Shown one piece after another: positions 50,807 to 58,654 of a stretch of DNA of 64,000 bases. The position numbers and the translations under genes were made by a program. The stretch is from Rugamonas brunnea (GTDB lineage: Bacteria; Pseudomonadota; Gammaproteobacteria; Burkholderiales; Burkholderiaceae_D): positions 434,001-498,000 of the forward strand of contig NZ_JACEZT010000001.1 of assembly GCF_014042345.1 (NCBI RefSeq). Direction: 5' to 3'. Below the pieces are notes generated by a model. That model worked only from the letters and a program-made list of their open reading frames with translations. It ran no database searches and was not told the DNA's origin. The stretch's first letter is position 1; every line of letters begins with the position of its first letter.

Positions 50807-52183
50807 TCACTGGTGCTCGCGCATGCGGGCGAACGCGTCGTCGATGCGCTCGACGGCGATGATGGTCATGCCTTCGATGGCTTGCTTGGGCGCGTTCGCC
50901 TTGGGGATCATGGCCAGCGAGAAGCCCAGCTTGGCCGCCTCGCGCAGGCGTTCCTGGCCGCGCGGCGCGGGCCGGATCTCGCCGGCCAGCCCCACCTCGC
51001 CGAACACGACGAAGCCGCGCGGCAGCGCCTTGTTGCGCATCGAGGAATTAATCGCCAGCAGCACGGCCAGGTCGGCCGCCGGTTCCGTGATCTTGACGCC
51101 GCCCACGGCGTTGATGAACACGTCCTGGTCGAACGCGGCGATGCCGGCATGGCGGTGCAGCACGGCCAACAGCATGGCCAGCCGGTTCTGCTCCAGGCCG
51201 ACGGACAGGCGGCGCGCGTTGGGCAAGTGGCTGGCGTCCACCAGCGCCTGGATTTCCACCAGCAGCGGCCGGGTGCCCTCCTGGGTCACCATCACGCAGG
51301 AGCCGGGCACCTGGTTGTCGTGCTGGGACAGGAACAGGGCCGACGGGTTGGACACGCCCTTCAAACCCTTCTCCGTCATGGCGAACACGCCCAGTTCATT
51401 GACGGCGCCGAAGCGGTTCTTGATGGCGCGCACCAGCCGGAAGCTGGAATGGCTGTCGCCCTCGAAGTACAGCACCGTGTCGACGATGTGTTCGAGCACG
51501 CGGGGGCCGGCCAGGGCGCCCTCCTTCGTCACGTGGCCCACCAGGATGATGGTGGTGCCCGTCGTCTTGGCCACGCGCGTGAGCTGGGCCGCGCATTCGC
51601 GCACCTGGGCCACGGAACCGGGCGCGGAACTGAGCGCGTCCGAATACATGGTCTGGATCGAATCGATCACGGCCACCTCGGGGCGCAGGTCGGCCAGCGT
51701 GCCGAGGATTTTCTCCAGTTGGATTTCAGCCTGCAGCTTCAGTTCCTTGGCATCGATAGCAAGGCGCTTGGCGCGCAGCGCGATCTGGGCGCCCGACTCC
51801 TCGCCCGACACATACAGCACGCTTTTCAGGTGCGACAAATTGGCCAGCGCCTGCAGCAGCAGCGTCGATTTGCCGATACCGGGGTCGCCGCCGATCAGCA
51901 CCACGCCGCCGGCCACCAGGCCGCCACCGAGCACACGGTCGAATTCCTCGATGCCAGTGCCGAAGCGGGGCACGTCGATGGCATCGATGTCGGCCAGCGA
52001 CAGCACGGGCGCCGTCTGCGCCAGCGCCTGGTGCTGGATGTTCGAATAACGGTTGGCACCGGGGCTGTCGGGCACCGTCTCCACCATGGTGTTCCACTGC
52101 TGGCACGCGCTGCACTGGCCGGTCCACTTGCTGCTTATGGCGCCGCAGTCGCTGCAGGTGTAATTGGTCTTGACCTTGGCCAT
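50807..52183 (-). CDS. radA: DNA repair protein RadA
   Basis: The 458-residue RecA-like protein has the N-terminal zinc finger CSDCGAISSKWTGQCSAC, Walker A GGDPGIGKST, the RadA-specific KNRFGAVNELGVFAM and a Lon-like C-terminal domain (PADLAVLLAINSSMRNK). RadA speeds branch migration in recombination. It lies one base after alr on the same strand. Confidence 0.96.
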   Translation of the reverse strand: MAKVKTNYTCSDCGAISSKWTGQCSACQQWNTMVETVPDSPGANRYSNIQHQALAQTAPVLSLADIDAIDVPRFGTGIEEFDRVLGGGLVAGGVVLIGGDPGIGKSTLLLQALANLSHLKSVLYVSGEESGAQIALRAKRLAIDAKELKLQAEIQLEKILGTLADLRPEVAVIDSIQTMYSDALSSAPGSVAQVRECAAQLTRVAKTTGTTIILVGHVTKEGALAGPRVLEHIVDTVLYFEGDSHSSFRLVRAIKNRFGAVNELGVFAMTEKGLKGVSNPSALFLSQHDNQVPGSCVMVTQEGTRPLLVEIQALVDASHLPNARRLSVGLEQNRLAMLLAVLHRHAGIAAFDQDVFINAVGGVKITEPAADLAVLLAINSSMRNKALPRGFVVFGEVGLAGEIRPAPRGQERLREAAKLGFSLAMIPKANAPKQAIEGMTIIAVERIDDAFARMREHQ

Positions 52184-52184
52184 A

Positions 52185-53273
52185 TCAGCCTTCGATCACG
52201 CGTACGCGCGGCGCCAGCGCGCACATGAGTTCATAGCCGATGGTGCCGGCCGCCTCGGCCACCTCGTCGATCGGCATGCCCTTGCCCCACAGGGTCACGG
52301 CGCTGCCCACGCGGGCCTGGGGAACCGGGGTCAGGTCCACGGTCAGCATGTCCATCGAGACGCGGCCCACGAGGCGGGTGCGCACGCCGTCCACCAGCAC
52401 CGGGGTGCCCAGCGGCGCGTGGCGCGGATAGCCGTCCGCGTAGCCGCAGGCCACCACGCCCACGCGCATCGGACCGTCGGCCCGGAAGCGGCTGCCGTAA
52501 CCCACCATGTCCCCGGCCTGGATATCCTGGATGCCGATGATTTCACTGGACAGCGTCATGGTCGGTTGCAGGCCGAATTCGGCCGCGCTCTTGCCGCCCG
52601 GCGTGCCGCCGTACAACATGATGCCGGGCCGCACCCAGTCGTTGGCCAGGACGTCGGCCAGCTCGCCAGCCTGCAGCACGCCGGCCGAGTTGGACAGGCT
52701 GCGCGCGCCCGGCAAACCGGCCGTGCCCAGCTGGAAGCGGCGGATCTGCTCGCGGATCGGCAGTCCGGGGTGGGCCAGTTCGTCGGCATTGGCGAAGTGG
52801 GTCATCATGGTGATCTCGCCCACGCAATCGAGGGCGCGCAGGCGCGCGTGGGCGGCTGCGAACGCTTCGGGCTTAAAACCGAGGCGGTTCATGCCGGTGT
52901 TCATCTTCAGGTGCAGGTTCAGCTTGCGCGGCAGCCTGGCCGCTTCCAGCCAGGCGATCTGCTCGTCGCAGTGGACGGCGCCATTGAGGTCGTACTGCGC
53001 CATCGTCTGCAGGTCGGACGCGTCGAAAAAGCCCTCCAGCAGCATGATCGGCTTGGTCCACCCCAGTTCGCGCAGGCGCACGGCGTTGTCGAATTCGATC
53101 AGGGCCAGGCCGTCGGCCGCCGCGAAACCGCGCATGGCCCGCTCCAGCCCGTGGCCATAGCCGTTGGCCTTGACCACGCCCCAGGCCTTGGCGTGCGGCG
53201 TGCATTGCCGGGCGCGGGCCAGGTTGTGCTGCATGGATTCGAGGTGGATGGTTGCAACTATCGGCCGTGGCAT
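52185..53273 (-). CDS. alr: Alanine racemase
   Basis: This 362-residue pyridoxal-phosphate enzyme makes D-alanine for peptidoglycan. Lys35 in [13 protein letters not shown] holds the cofactor. The catalytic Tyr is in [13 protein letters not shown], and MNTGMNRLG supports the fold. I start at [14 protein letters not shown] (53273). An in-frame start at 53384 would add 37 residues with no family counterpart. Confidence 0.95.
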   Translation of the reverse strand: MPRPIVATIHLESMQHNLARARQCTPHAKAWGVVKANGYGHGLERAMRGFAAADGLALIEFDNAVRLRELGWTKPIMLLEGFFDASDLQTMAQYDLNGAVHCDEQIAWLEAARLPRKLNLHLKMNTGMNRLGFKPEAFAAAHARLRALDCVGEITMMTHFANADELAHPGLPIREQIRRFQLGTAGLPGARSLSNSAGVLQAGELADVLANDWVRPGIMLYGGTPGGKSAAEFGLQPTMTLSSEIIGIQDIQAGDMVGYGSRFRADGPMRVGVVACGYADGYPRHAPLGTPVLVDGVRTRLVGRVSMDMLTVDLTPVPQARVGSAVTLWGKGMPIDEVAEAAGTIGYELMCALAPRVRVIEG

Positions 53274-53472
53274 AGGAGAAATCGGGGCGGGATGAAGGAA
53301 GCCGTATTTTACCGGAGCCCGTCCATTCTGCGCGGGTCCACTTCGCGCGCCACGCTGGGACCACCGCGCGCCCGGCGGCGCCATCGCTGATGTCAGGGCG
53401 GCCGCCGGTTTGCTTCGGATCGCTGGGCATTTATGGTATAAAGCATGCCAGATAAGCTTTCAGGTCTCCCGT

Positions 53473-54735
53473 ATGAATCGTGGTTTTTATACCATCATGG
53501 CAGCGCAGTTCTTTTCGTCCCTGGCGGACAATGCGCTGCTGTTTGTTGCGATCGACCTGTTGATCAGCATGAAGTCGCCCGGCTGGATCACGCCGCTGCT
53601 GAAATTGTCATTCGTGCTGTTTTATGTGCTGCTGGCCGCCTTCGTGGGCGCGTTCGCCGATTCGCTGCCCAAGGGCCGGGTCATGTTCATCGCCAACCTG
53701 ATCAAGATTTCCGGTTGCCTGCTGATCTTCTTCGACGTGCATCCGCTGCTGGCCTACGCCGTGGTGGGCTTTGGCGCGGCCGTCTACTCGCCGGCCAAAT
53801 ACGGCATCCTGACCGAGCTGCTGCCGCCGGAAAAACTGGTGGCGGCCAATGGCTGGATCGAAGGCTTGACCGTGGCCTCCATCATCTTCGGCACTGTGAT
53901 GGGCGGCGCGCTGGTGAGCGGGCGCACCTCGGCCTTCCTGCTCAGTTTCGACATGCCGTTCTTCGACACCGGCGTCGACACGCCGACGGAAGCGGCGCTG
54001 TGCGTGGTGGTGGGCATCTACGTGCTGGCCACCCTGTTCAACCTGAAAATCCCGGACACGGGCTGCAAATACCCGCACCAGGAACACAATCCGATCAAGC
54101 TGGTGACCGACTTCGCCAATTGCTACGGCCTGCTGTGGAAGGACAAGCTGGGCCAGATCTCGCTGGCCGTGACCACCCTGTTCTGGGGCGCGGCGGCCAC
54201 CTTGCAGTTCATCGTGCTGGAATGGGCCAAGAAATCGCTGCACCTGCCGTATGACAAAGCCACCAGCCTGGTGGGCGTGGTGGCCATTGGCGTGGCCGCC
54301 GGCGCCGTGCTGTCGGCCTGCTTCATTTCACTGCGCAAGTCGTTGAGCGTGATCCCGCTCGGCATCGCCATGGGCGGCATCGTGATGGGCATGACGCTGG
54401 TCCATTCCGTGTGGCTGGCCTACCCGCTGCTGATCTTCGTCGGCGTGCTGTCGGGCTTCTTCCTGGTGCCGATGAACGCGCTGCTGCAGCACCGGGGCCA
54501 CGTCCTGATGAGCGCCGGCCATTCGATCGCGGTGCAGAACTTCAACGAGAACCTGTCGATCCTGACCATGCTGGCCATCTACTCGCTGATGCTGCGCCTG
54601 CACCTGGAGCTGGACGCCATCATCATCCTGTTCGGCCTGTTCGTGGCCGGCATCATGCTGTTCATCATGCGCAAGCATGCGGCCAACCAGCGCGAGCATG
54701 ATTCGCTGTCGCTGATCGGCGAAATGAAACACTAA
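53473..54735 (+). CDS. lplT: Lysophospholipid transporter LplT
   Basis: The 420-residue major-facilitator protein has about twelve hydrophobic segments and the LplT marks YTIMAAQFFSSLADNALLF at the start, YSPAKYGILTELLPPEKLVAANGW and GFFLVPMNALLQHRG. LplT flips lysophospholipids inward for reacylation. In E. coli the acyltransferase Aas is adjacent, but here it is not. An upstream in-frame start at 53410 was rejected in favour of MNRGFYTIM. Confidence 0.94.
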   Translation: MNRGFYTIMAAQFFSSLADNALLFVAIDLLISMKSPGWITPLLKLSFVLFYVLLAAFVGAFADSLPKGRVMFIANLIKISGCLLIFFDVHPLLAYAVVGFGAAVYSPAKYGILTELLPPEKLVAANGWIEGLTVASIIFGTVMGGALVSGRTSAFLLSFDMPFFDTGVDTPTEAALCVVVGIYVLATLFNLKIPDTGCKYPHQEHNPIKLVTDFANCYGLLWKDKLGQISLAVTTLFWGAAATLQFIVLEWAKKSLHLPYDKATSLVGVVAIGVAAGAVLSACFISLRKSLSVIPLGIAMGGIVMGMTLVHSVWLAYPLLIFVGVLSGFFLVPMNALLQHRGHVLMSAGHSIAVQNFNENLSILTMLAIYSLMLRLHLELDAIIILFGLFVAGIMLFIMRKHAANQREHDSLSLIGEMKH

Positions 54736-54739
54736 GGCT

Positions 54740-55726
54740 TCACGACGGCAGCGTGCCGGCCAGCCGGCGCGCCGCCGCCTGCGCGCGCCAGTCATCGGGC
54801 ACCACGAAGCCGCGCGCGCACTCCACCCACCAGTCGCCCTGCGGCGCCACCACCGCCACCATCTGCGGCGCGGCCACCGTCGCCATGTGGCGTTCCAGCG
54901 TCTCGCGCAACTCGGCCCCGTCCAGCACCGGCGCGGTGGCCAGTGGCGCCTTCATGGGCGCCAGCCACTCCAGGCGCGGCATCAGCATGAAGCGCTCCCC
55001 TTCCAGCCCCGCCAGCTCGCTCAAGGTGAACCAGAAGCCATGGCAATGCGGTTGCGAGATGCCGTCCAGTGCGCGCCACACCCCGCCCGGATAGAACAGC
55101 CAGCCCTTGACCAGCGCCTGCGCGCAATCGACCGGCTGCGGCAGCAGCGCTTGCGCGGCCGGATGGCTGGCCAGCGCCAGCTGCTTGTCGAGGATCTTGC
55201 GCATCTTGGCGCCCAGCGTATCCGCGAGATTGGGGCCGATCAGGCAATTGAAGCTGCCATCGTCCACCGCCAGCGGCGGCGCACTATCGAGCAGATAGAA
55301 TTTTGTCGCCAGTTCCCAGTGCAGCAAGCGCTGGCCGTCGCGCAGCAGGAAGTCGAACTCACCCACCGTGTCGTTGCGGTTGGCGCGCACCTGCAGGCCG
55401 TGCGCGACCAGCAGGCCGTGCTGCTGGAAGTAGAAGGCCATCAGCTTTTCGGCGTACAAACCGAGGCGGGAATAGGAACGCTGGCCCAGCGCGGCGTCCA
55501 GCGGGGCCGGATCGGCTTCCAGTGCGGCCAGCCAGTCGGCCACGGCCGGTGCCACCGCGCCGAGCGTGGCGATGCGGCCGCGCCAGTGCGGCGAGGCCGG
55601 GTCCAGCAGGTCCGGCGCGTCCAGCAGCCAGGCCAGCGCCCGCACGTGGGAACGGGTCAAATGGCCCCAGCGGCGCTCATAACGCGCCTGGCAAGTATCG
55701 GCGCTGGCGTCAGGCGGCGTGGTCAC
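54740..55726 (-). CDS. DUF1853 protein with PD-(D/E)XK nuclease-like core
   Basis: This is a ~328-residue protein. The centre reads VGEFDFLLRDGQRLLHWELATKFYLL: Glu/Asp followed 11-12 residues later by Glu-x-x-x-Lys, the layout of a PD-(D/E)XK nuclease site. DUF1853 is linked to that superfamily. No ATG is available: the GTG at 55726 gives a 17-base overlap with the upstream glycosylase gene. It is the fourth gene of the tsaB-rimI-udg series. A DNA or RNA processing role is plausible but unproven. Confidence 0.8.
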   Translation of the reverse strand: MTTPPDASADTCQARYERRWGHLTRSHVRALAWLLDAPDLLDPASPHWRGRIATLGAVAPAVADWLAALEADPAPLDAALGQRSYSRLGLYAEKLMAFYFQQHGLLVAHGLQVRANRNDTVGEFDFLLRDGQRLLHWELATKFYLLDSAPPLAVDDGSFNCLIGPNLADTLGAKMRKILDKQLALASHPAAQALLPQPVDCAQALVKGWLFYPGGVWRALDGISQPHCHGFWFTLSELAGLEGERFMLMPRLEWLAPMKAPLATAPVLDGAELRETLERHMATVAAPQMVAVVAPQGDWWVECARGFVVPDDWRAQAAARRLAGTLPS

Positions 55727-56870
55727 GCGTGGCCCTGGCCAGGCACAGGTCGGCCCATGCCTTGGCCTTGTCTTCCGGCCGGCGCAGCAGGTCGGCCGGA
55801 TGGTAGGTGGCGACGACGGGCAGCTCACCGTAGCGGTGCACCTTGCCGCGTGAGGCCACGCCCAACAGGCCCTTGGCGGCAGCCCCGCCGAAGGTGAGCA
55901 CCATGCCGGCGCCGGTCAGCGCCAGCTCCCGTTCCAGGAACGGGCGGCAGGCGGCCACTTCGTCCGGCGTGGGCGCGCGGTCGGCGCCGTCGTCGCCAGC
56001 CGGACGGCATTTGACGAGGCCAGTCAGGTAGACGTCCGATTCCGTCGTCAGGCCGATCGCCTTCAGCATATTGTCGAGCAATTGGCCCGCTTCGCCGGCC
56101 ACGGCGCGCCCTTCCTTTTCGTCGAGCCGTGTTGGCGCGGCGGTGATCGCCATCCATTGCGCGCCCGTGTGGCCACGGCCCTGCACGGTGGCCCGGCGCG
56201 TGGCGCACAGGTCGCAGCGGGTGCAACTGGCGATGGCTGCCTTCAACGCCGGCCAGTCCATGGCGGCGATGGCCTGCTCGCTGACCGGCGCCGGACGGGC
56301 CGGAGCGGGAGCATCGTCGAACCAGGCCGTGGATTCATCCATGCCGATGTCGGCGGCCGATGCGTTGGCGAGATCGAGTGCGGCGGCATCGTCGGCGGCG
56401 CCGGGGATGGCGGCAGAGGCGGCGGCTACAGGCGCTTCAACCGGCACGGCAGCCGGAACAATGGGCGGAACAGATACCGGCGCCGTTTCTACGGCAGCGG
56501 CATCGACCTCGCGCGCGGGCATGAGTGCAGGCGCGGACGCGGACGCGGACGCGGCTACGGCTGCTAGTGCTGGTGCTGGCGCTGCTGCGGATGCGGATGC
56601 GGATGCGGATTCTGGCGCGGGCGCGGCTGCGGGTGCGGTCGCCTCCACCTGCGCGGTTGCCGGCTGCGGCGCAACCATAGGACCGGGCGTATCGGCGGCC
56701 ACCGGAGCATGCACCTGCGGCGCGGGCGCGACCGCCTGCGCTGGCACTGGTGCTTCCGTCAATTCATTTGGCACCTCGGGCGACTCTGGCGCCGGATGGC
56801 GCAACCGCCACTGGGGCCCGACGCCCATCTCATCGAGAAAAACGGCACTGCGCGCAGACAGCTGACTCAT
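55710..56870 (-). CDS. Family 4-like uracil-DNA glycosylase with long Ala/Pro linker and altered motif 1
   Basis: The 386-residue protein has a short N-terminal conserved patch (residues 1-25), then ~170 residues of Ala/Pro/Ser low complexity. The catalytic fold spans 205-386. Cys216, Cys219, Cys288 and Cys308 are spaced like the 4Fe-4S ligands of family 4 enzymes, and motif 2 YHPADLLR is present. Motif 1, normally GE(A/G)PG, reads TAAPT (243-247), so the usual Glu and Gly are gone. Activity may therefore be changed. The start overlaps the rimI stop (ATGA). The linker contains hexanucleotide repeats (56533-56556 and 56587-56610). Confidence 0.85.
   Translation of the reverse strand: MSQLSARSAVFLDEMGVGPQWRLRHPAPESPEVPNELTEAPVPAQAVAPAPQVHAPVAADTPGPMVAPQPATAQVEATAPAAAPAPESASASASAAAPAPALAAVAASASASAPALMPAREVDAAAVETAPVSVPPIVPAAVPVEAPVAAASAAIPGAADDAAALDLANASAADIGMDESTAWFDDAPAPARPAPVSEQAIAAMDWPALKAAIASCTRCDLCATRRATVQGRGHTGAQWMAITAAPTRLDEKEGRAVAGEAGQLLDNMLKAIGLTTESDVYLTGLVKCRPAGDDGADRAPTPDEVAACRPFLERELALTGAGMVLTFGGAAAKGLLGVASRGKVHRYGELPVVATYHPADLLRRPEDKAKAWADLCLARATRDHAA
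56533..56610. repeat. Hexanucleotide repeats inside the glycosylase linker
   Basis: GCGGAC occurs 3.7 times in tandem (56533-56556) and GCGGAT four times (56587-56610). Read on the minus strand they encode Ser-Ala repeats. Gain or loss of units changes the linker by two residues without a frameshift. Confidence 0.85.
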
Positions 56871-57337
56871 ATACCGAACCGCATCACGATCGCGTCCTCG
56901 CGTTGTTGATTGGCAGCCGGGTAGTAGGCCTTGCGCCGACCGATCTGCTGGAAACCATAGCGCTGGTAGATTTCCAGCGCCCGCGTGTTCGATGGCCGCA
57001 CTTCCAGCAGCACCGATTCCATGCCCAGCCCGCGCGCGCACGCGACGGCCTGATTCAGCAGGAAGCGCCCCAGCCCCTGGCCCTGGCGCTCGGCCGACAC
57101 GGCCACGTTCAGCAGGTGGGCCTCATCGACGATCGCCATCAGCAGGAAGTAACCCAGCAACTCACCGGCCGCGTCGCGCAGCACCCAGGCCTGGTAGCCG
57201 CTGGCCAGCGAATCGTCGAAATTGGCGCGGCTCCACGGATGCGGATAGACGGTCTGCTCCAGCGCCACCACATCATCCAGATCGGATGCCTGCATCGGTT
57301 CATACTGAAGCCGGGCCAGATCCCACACAGGCTTCAT
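56867..57337 (-). CDS. rimI: Ribosomal protein S18-alanine N-acetyltransferase RimI
   Basis: This 156-residue GNAT enzyme acetylates the N-terminal alanine of ribosomal protein S18. Motif A is LLNVAVSAERQGQGLGRFLL (QGQGLG binds acetyl-CoA). SVLLEVRPSNTRALEIYQRYGF with its Glu, Asn and Tyr completes the site. Start and stop overlap tsaB and the glycosylase gene by four bases each, so all are co-translated. Confidence 0.95.
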   Translation of the reverse strand: MKPVWDLARLQYEPMQASDLDDVVALEQTVYPHPWSRANFDDSLASGYQAWVLRDAAGELLGYFLLMAIVDEAHLLNVAVSAERQGQGLGRFLLNQAVACARGLGMESVLLEVRPSNTRALEIYQRYGFQQIGRRKAYYPAANQQREDAIVMRFGI

Positions 57338-58062
57338 GCGCCTGCTCCATTCGCCTGAGCCGCCTTGGCCGCGTTCATGTCACGGCGTTCGGCGCTGGTG
57401 TAGGCGATCTTGTTGCGCAGGTAGAGCGGCTGCGCCTCTTCGGCCGACACGGTGCGGCCAGCGGCGAAGGCCACGGCGGCCAGTTGCGCGATCTGCGCCG
57501 CGTGCGGCATCACCTCGCCGTGGGCCGACGGCGCACAGGCCAGGCCGGACAAGGCCTCGGCATAGGCCGTAAAGCCATTGCCGCAAGCGGCAGGCAGTCC
57601 TTGCGGCTGCACCGCCTCCGGCGCCGCCAGCGCGGGCGCCAGCACCACCGATGGCGCCACCGCGCCCGATTCAAAGCGATACTGCGCCCAATAGACTTCA
57701 CCCATGCGCGCATCGAGCACGGTCAACACCTCGTCCGCACCGAATTGCTGGTGGCAAGCCAACGCCATCGCGTCCAGCGTCACCACCGGCACCACGGGCA
57801 GGCCGGCGCCGAACGCCAGGCCTTGCGCCACGCCGCATGCGGTGCGCACGCCGGTGAACGAGCCGGGGCCGGAGCCATAGGCGATGGCGTCGCACTGCTT
57901 GAGCGCGATGCCGGCTTCGGCCAGCAGCTCCTGCACCATCGGCAAAATGGACTGGGAATGGGTACGCACGCCGGAGGACGCGCGGGCAATCACGGCCCCA
58001 TCGCGCAGCAGCGCGCAGGAAGCCAGTTCGGAGGAAGTTTCAATGGCGAGTATCGTAGGCAT
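57334..58062 (-). CDS. tsaB: tRNA threonylcarbamoyladenosine protein TsaB
   Basis: This 242-residue ASKHA-fold protein begins MPTILAIETSSELASCALL and contains YGSGPGSFTGVRTACGVAQGLAFG. It scaffolds TsaD in making t6A37 on ANN-reading tRNAs. It is the first gene of the four-gene series. An upstream in-frame extension to 58242 was rejected because the ATG at 58062 gives the family N-terminus. Confidence 0.95.
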   Translation of the reverse strand: MPTILAIETSSELASCALLRDGAVIARASSGVRTHSQSILPMVQELLAEAGIALKQCDAIAYGSGPGSFTGVRTACGVAQGLAFGAGLPVVPVVTLDAMALACHQQFGADEVLTVLDARMGEVYWAQYRFESGAVAPSVVLAPALAAPEAVQPQGLPAACGNGFTAYAEALSGLACAPSAHGEVMPHAAQIAQLAAVAFAAGRTVSAEEAQPLYLRNKIAYTSAERRDMNAAKAAQANGAGA

Positions 58063-58209
58063 CCCGTATTTTAACCTGCACTCCCCCGATTCGGGCCAGA
58101 AACGGCCCTTTTGGGCACCCTGGCCAAGCCCCTTCCACTGCGCCCCAGGCCACGGCCATGTAGAATACGCAGGTTTGGCGCTGCGGGCGCCTCCGATAGC
58201 CGATTGACC

Positions 58210-58638
58210 ATGCACAGCCTGACCCTCAGCACCGATAACCACCGCGACATCGCCGCCGCCCTAGCGGGCGAGCGCTGGATCGTGGCCTGCCTTTGCGCCG
58301 CCTGGTGCGGCACCTGCTCCTCGTATCGCGCCACGTTTGAGGAACTGGCGGCGCGCCATCCGGACAAGTGTTTCGTGTGGGTGGACATCGAGGACAATGC
58401 GGACGTGGTCGGTGAACTGGACGTGGAAAACTTCCCTACCCTGTTGATCCAGCATGGCGAGCAGGTGGCCTTCTTCGGCACCATGCTGCCCGACGCGAAC
58501 CTGGCACACCGCCTGGTGCAGGCCCAGTCGGCCCAGAGCGACGAAGAACTGGCTGCGCTGACGGCCGCCAGCGAGGAACGCCGCCAATGGCAGCGCGACT
58601 GCAACCTGCGCACGCTGCTGCGCGCCGCGCGCGGCTGA
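58210..58638 (+). CDS. Thioredoxin-like protein
   Basis: This 142-residue protein has a thioredoxin fold with the active site AAWCGTC (Cys33, Cys36) and cis-Pro in ENFPTLLIQHG. No signal peptide is seen, so it is cytoplasmic. The C-terminal ~35 residues form a charged helix (SEERRQWQRDCNLRTLLRAARG) not found in classical thioredoxin. It is divergent from tsaB with a 147-base gap. It may be a thiol reductase with a specific partner, unknown here. Confidence 0.88.
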   Translation: MHSLTLSTDNHRDIAAALAGERWIVACLCAAWCGTCSSYRATFEELAARHPDKCFVWVDIEDNADVVGELDVENFPTLLIQHGEQVAFFGTMLPDANLAHRLVQAQSAQSDEELAALTAASEERRQWQRDCNLRTLLRAARG

Positions 58639-58654
58639 TTATTTCAACTGAAGA

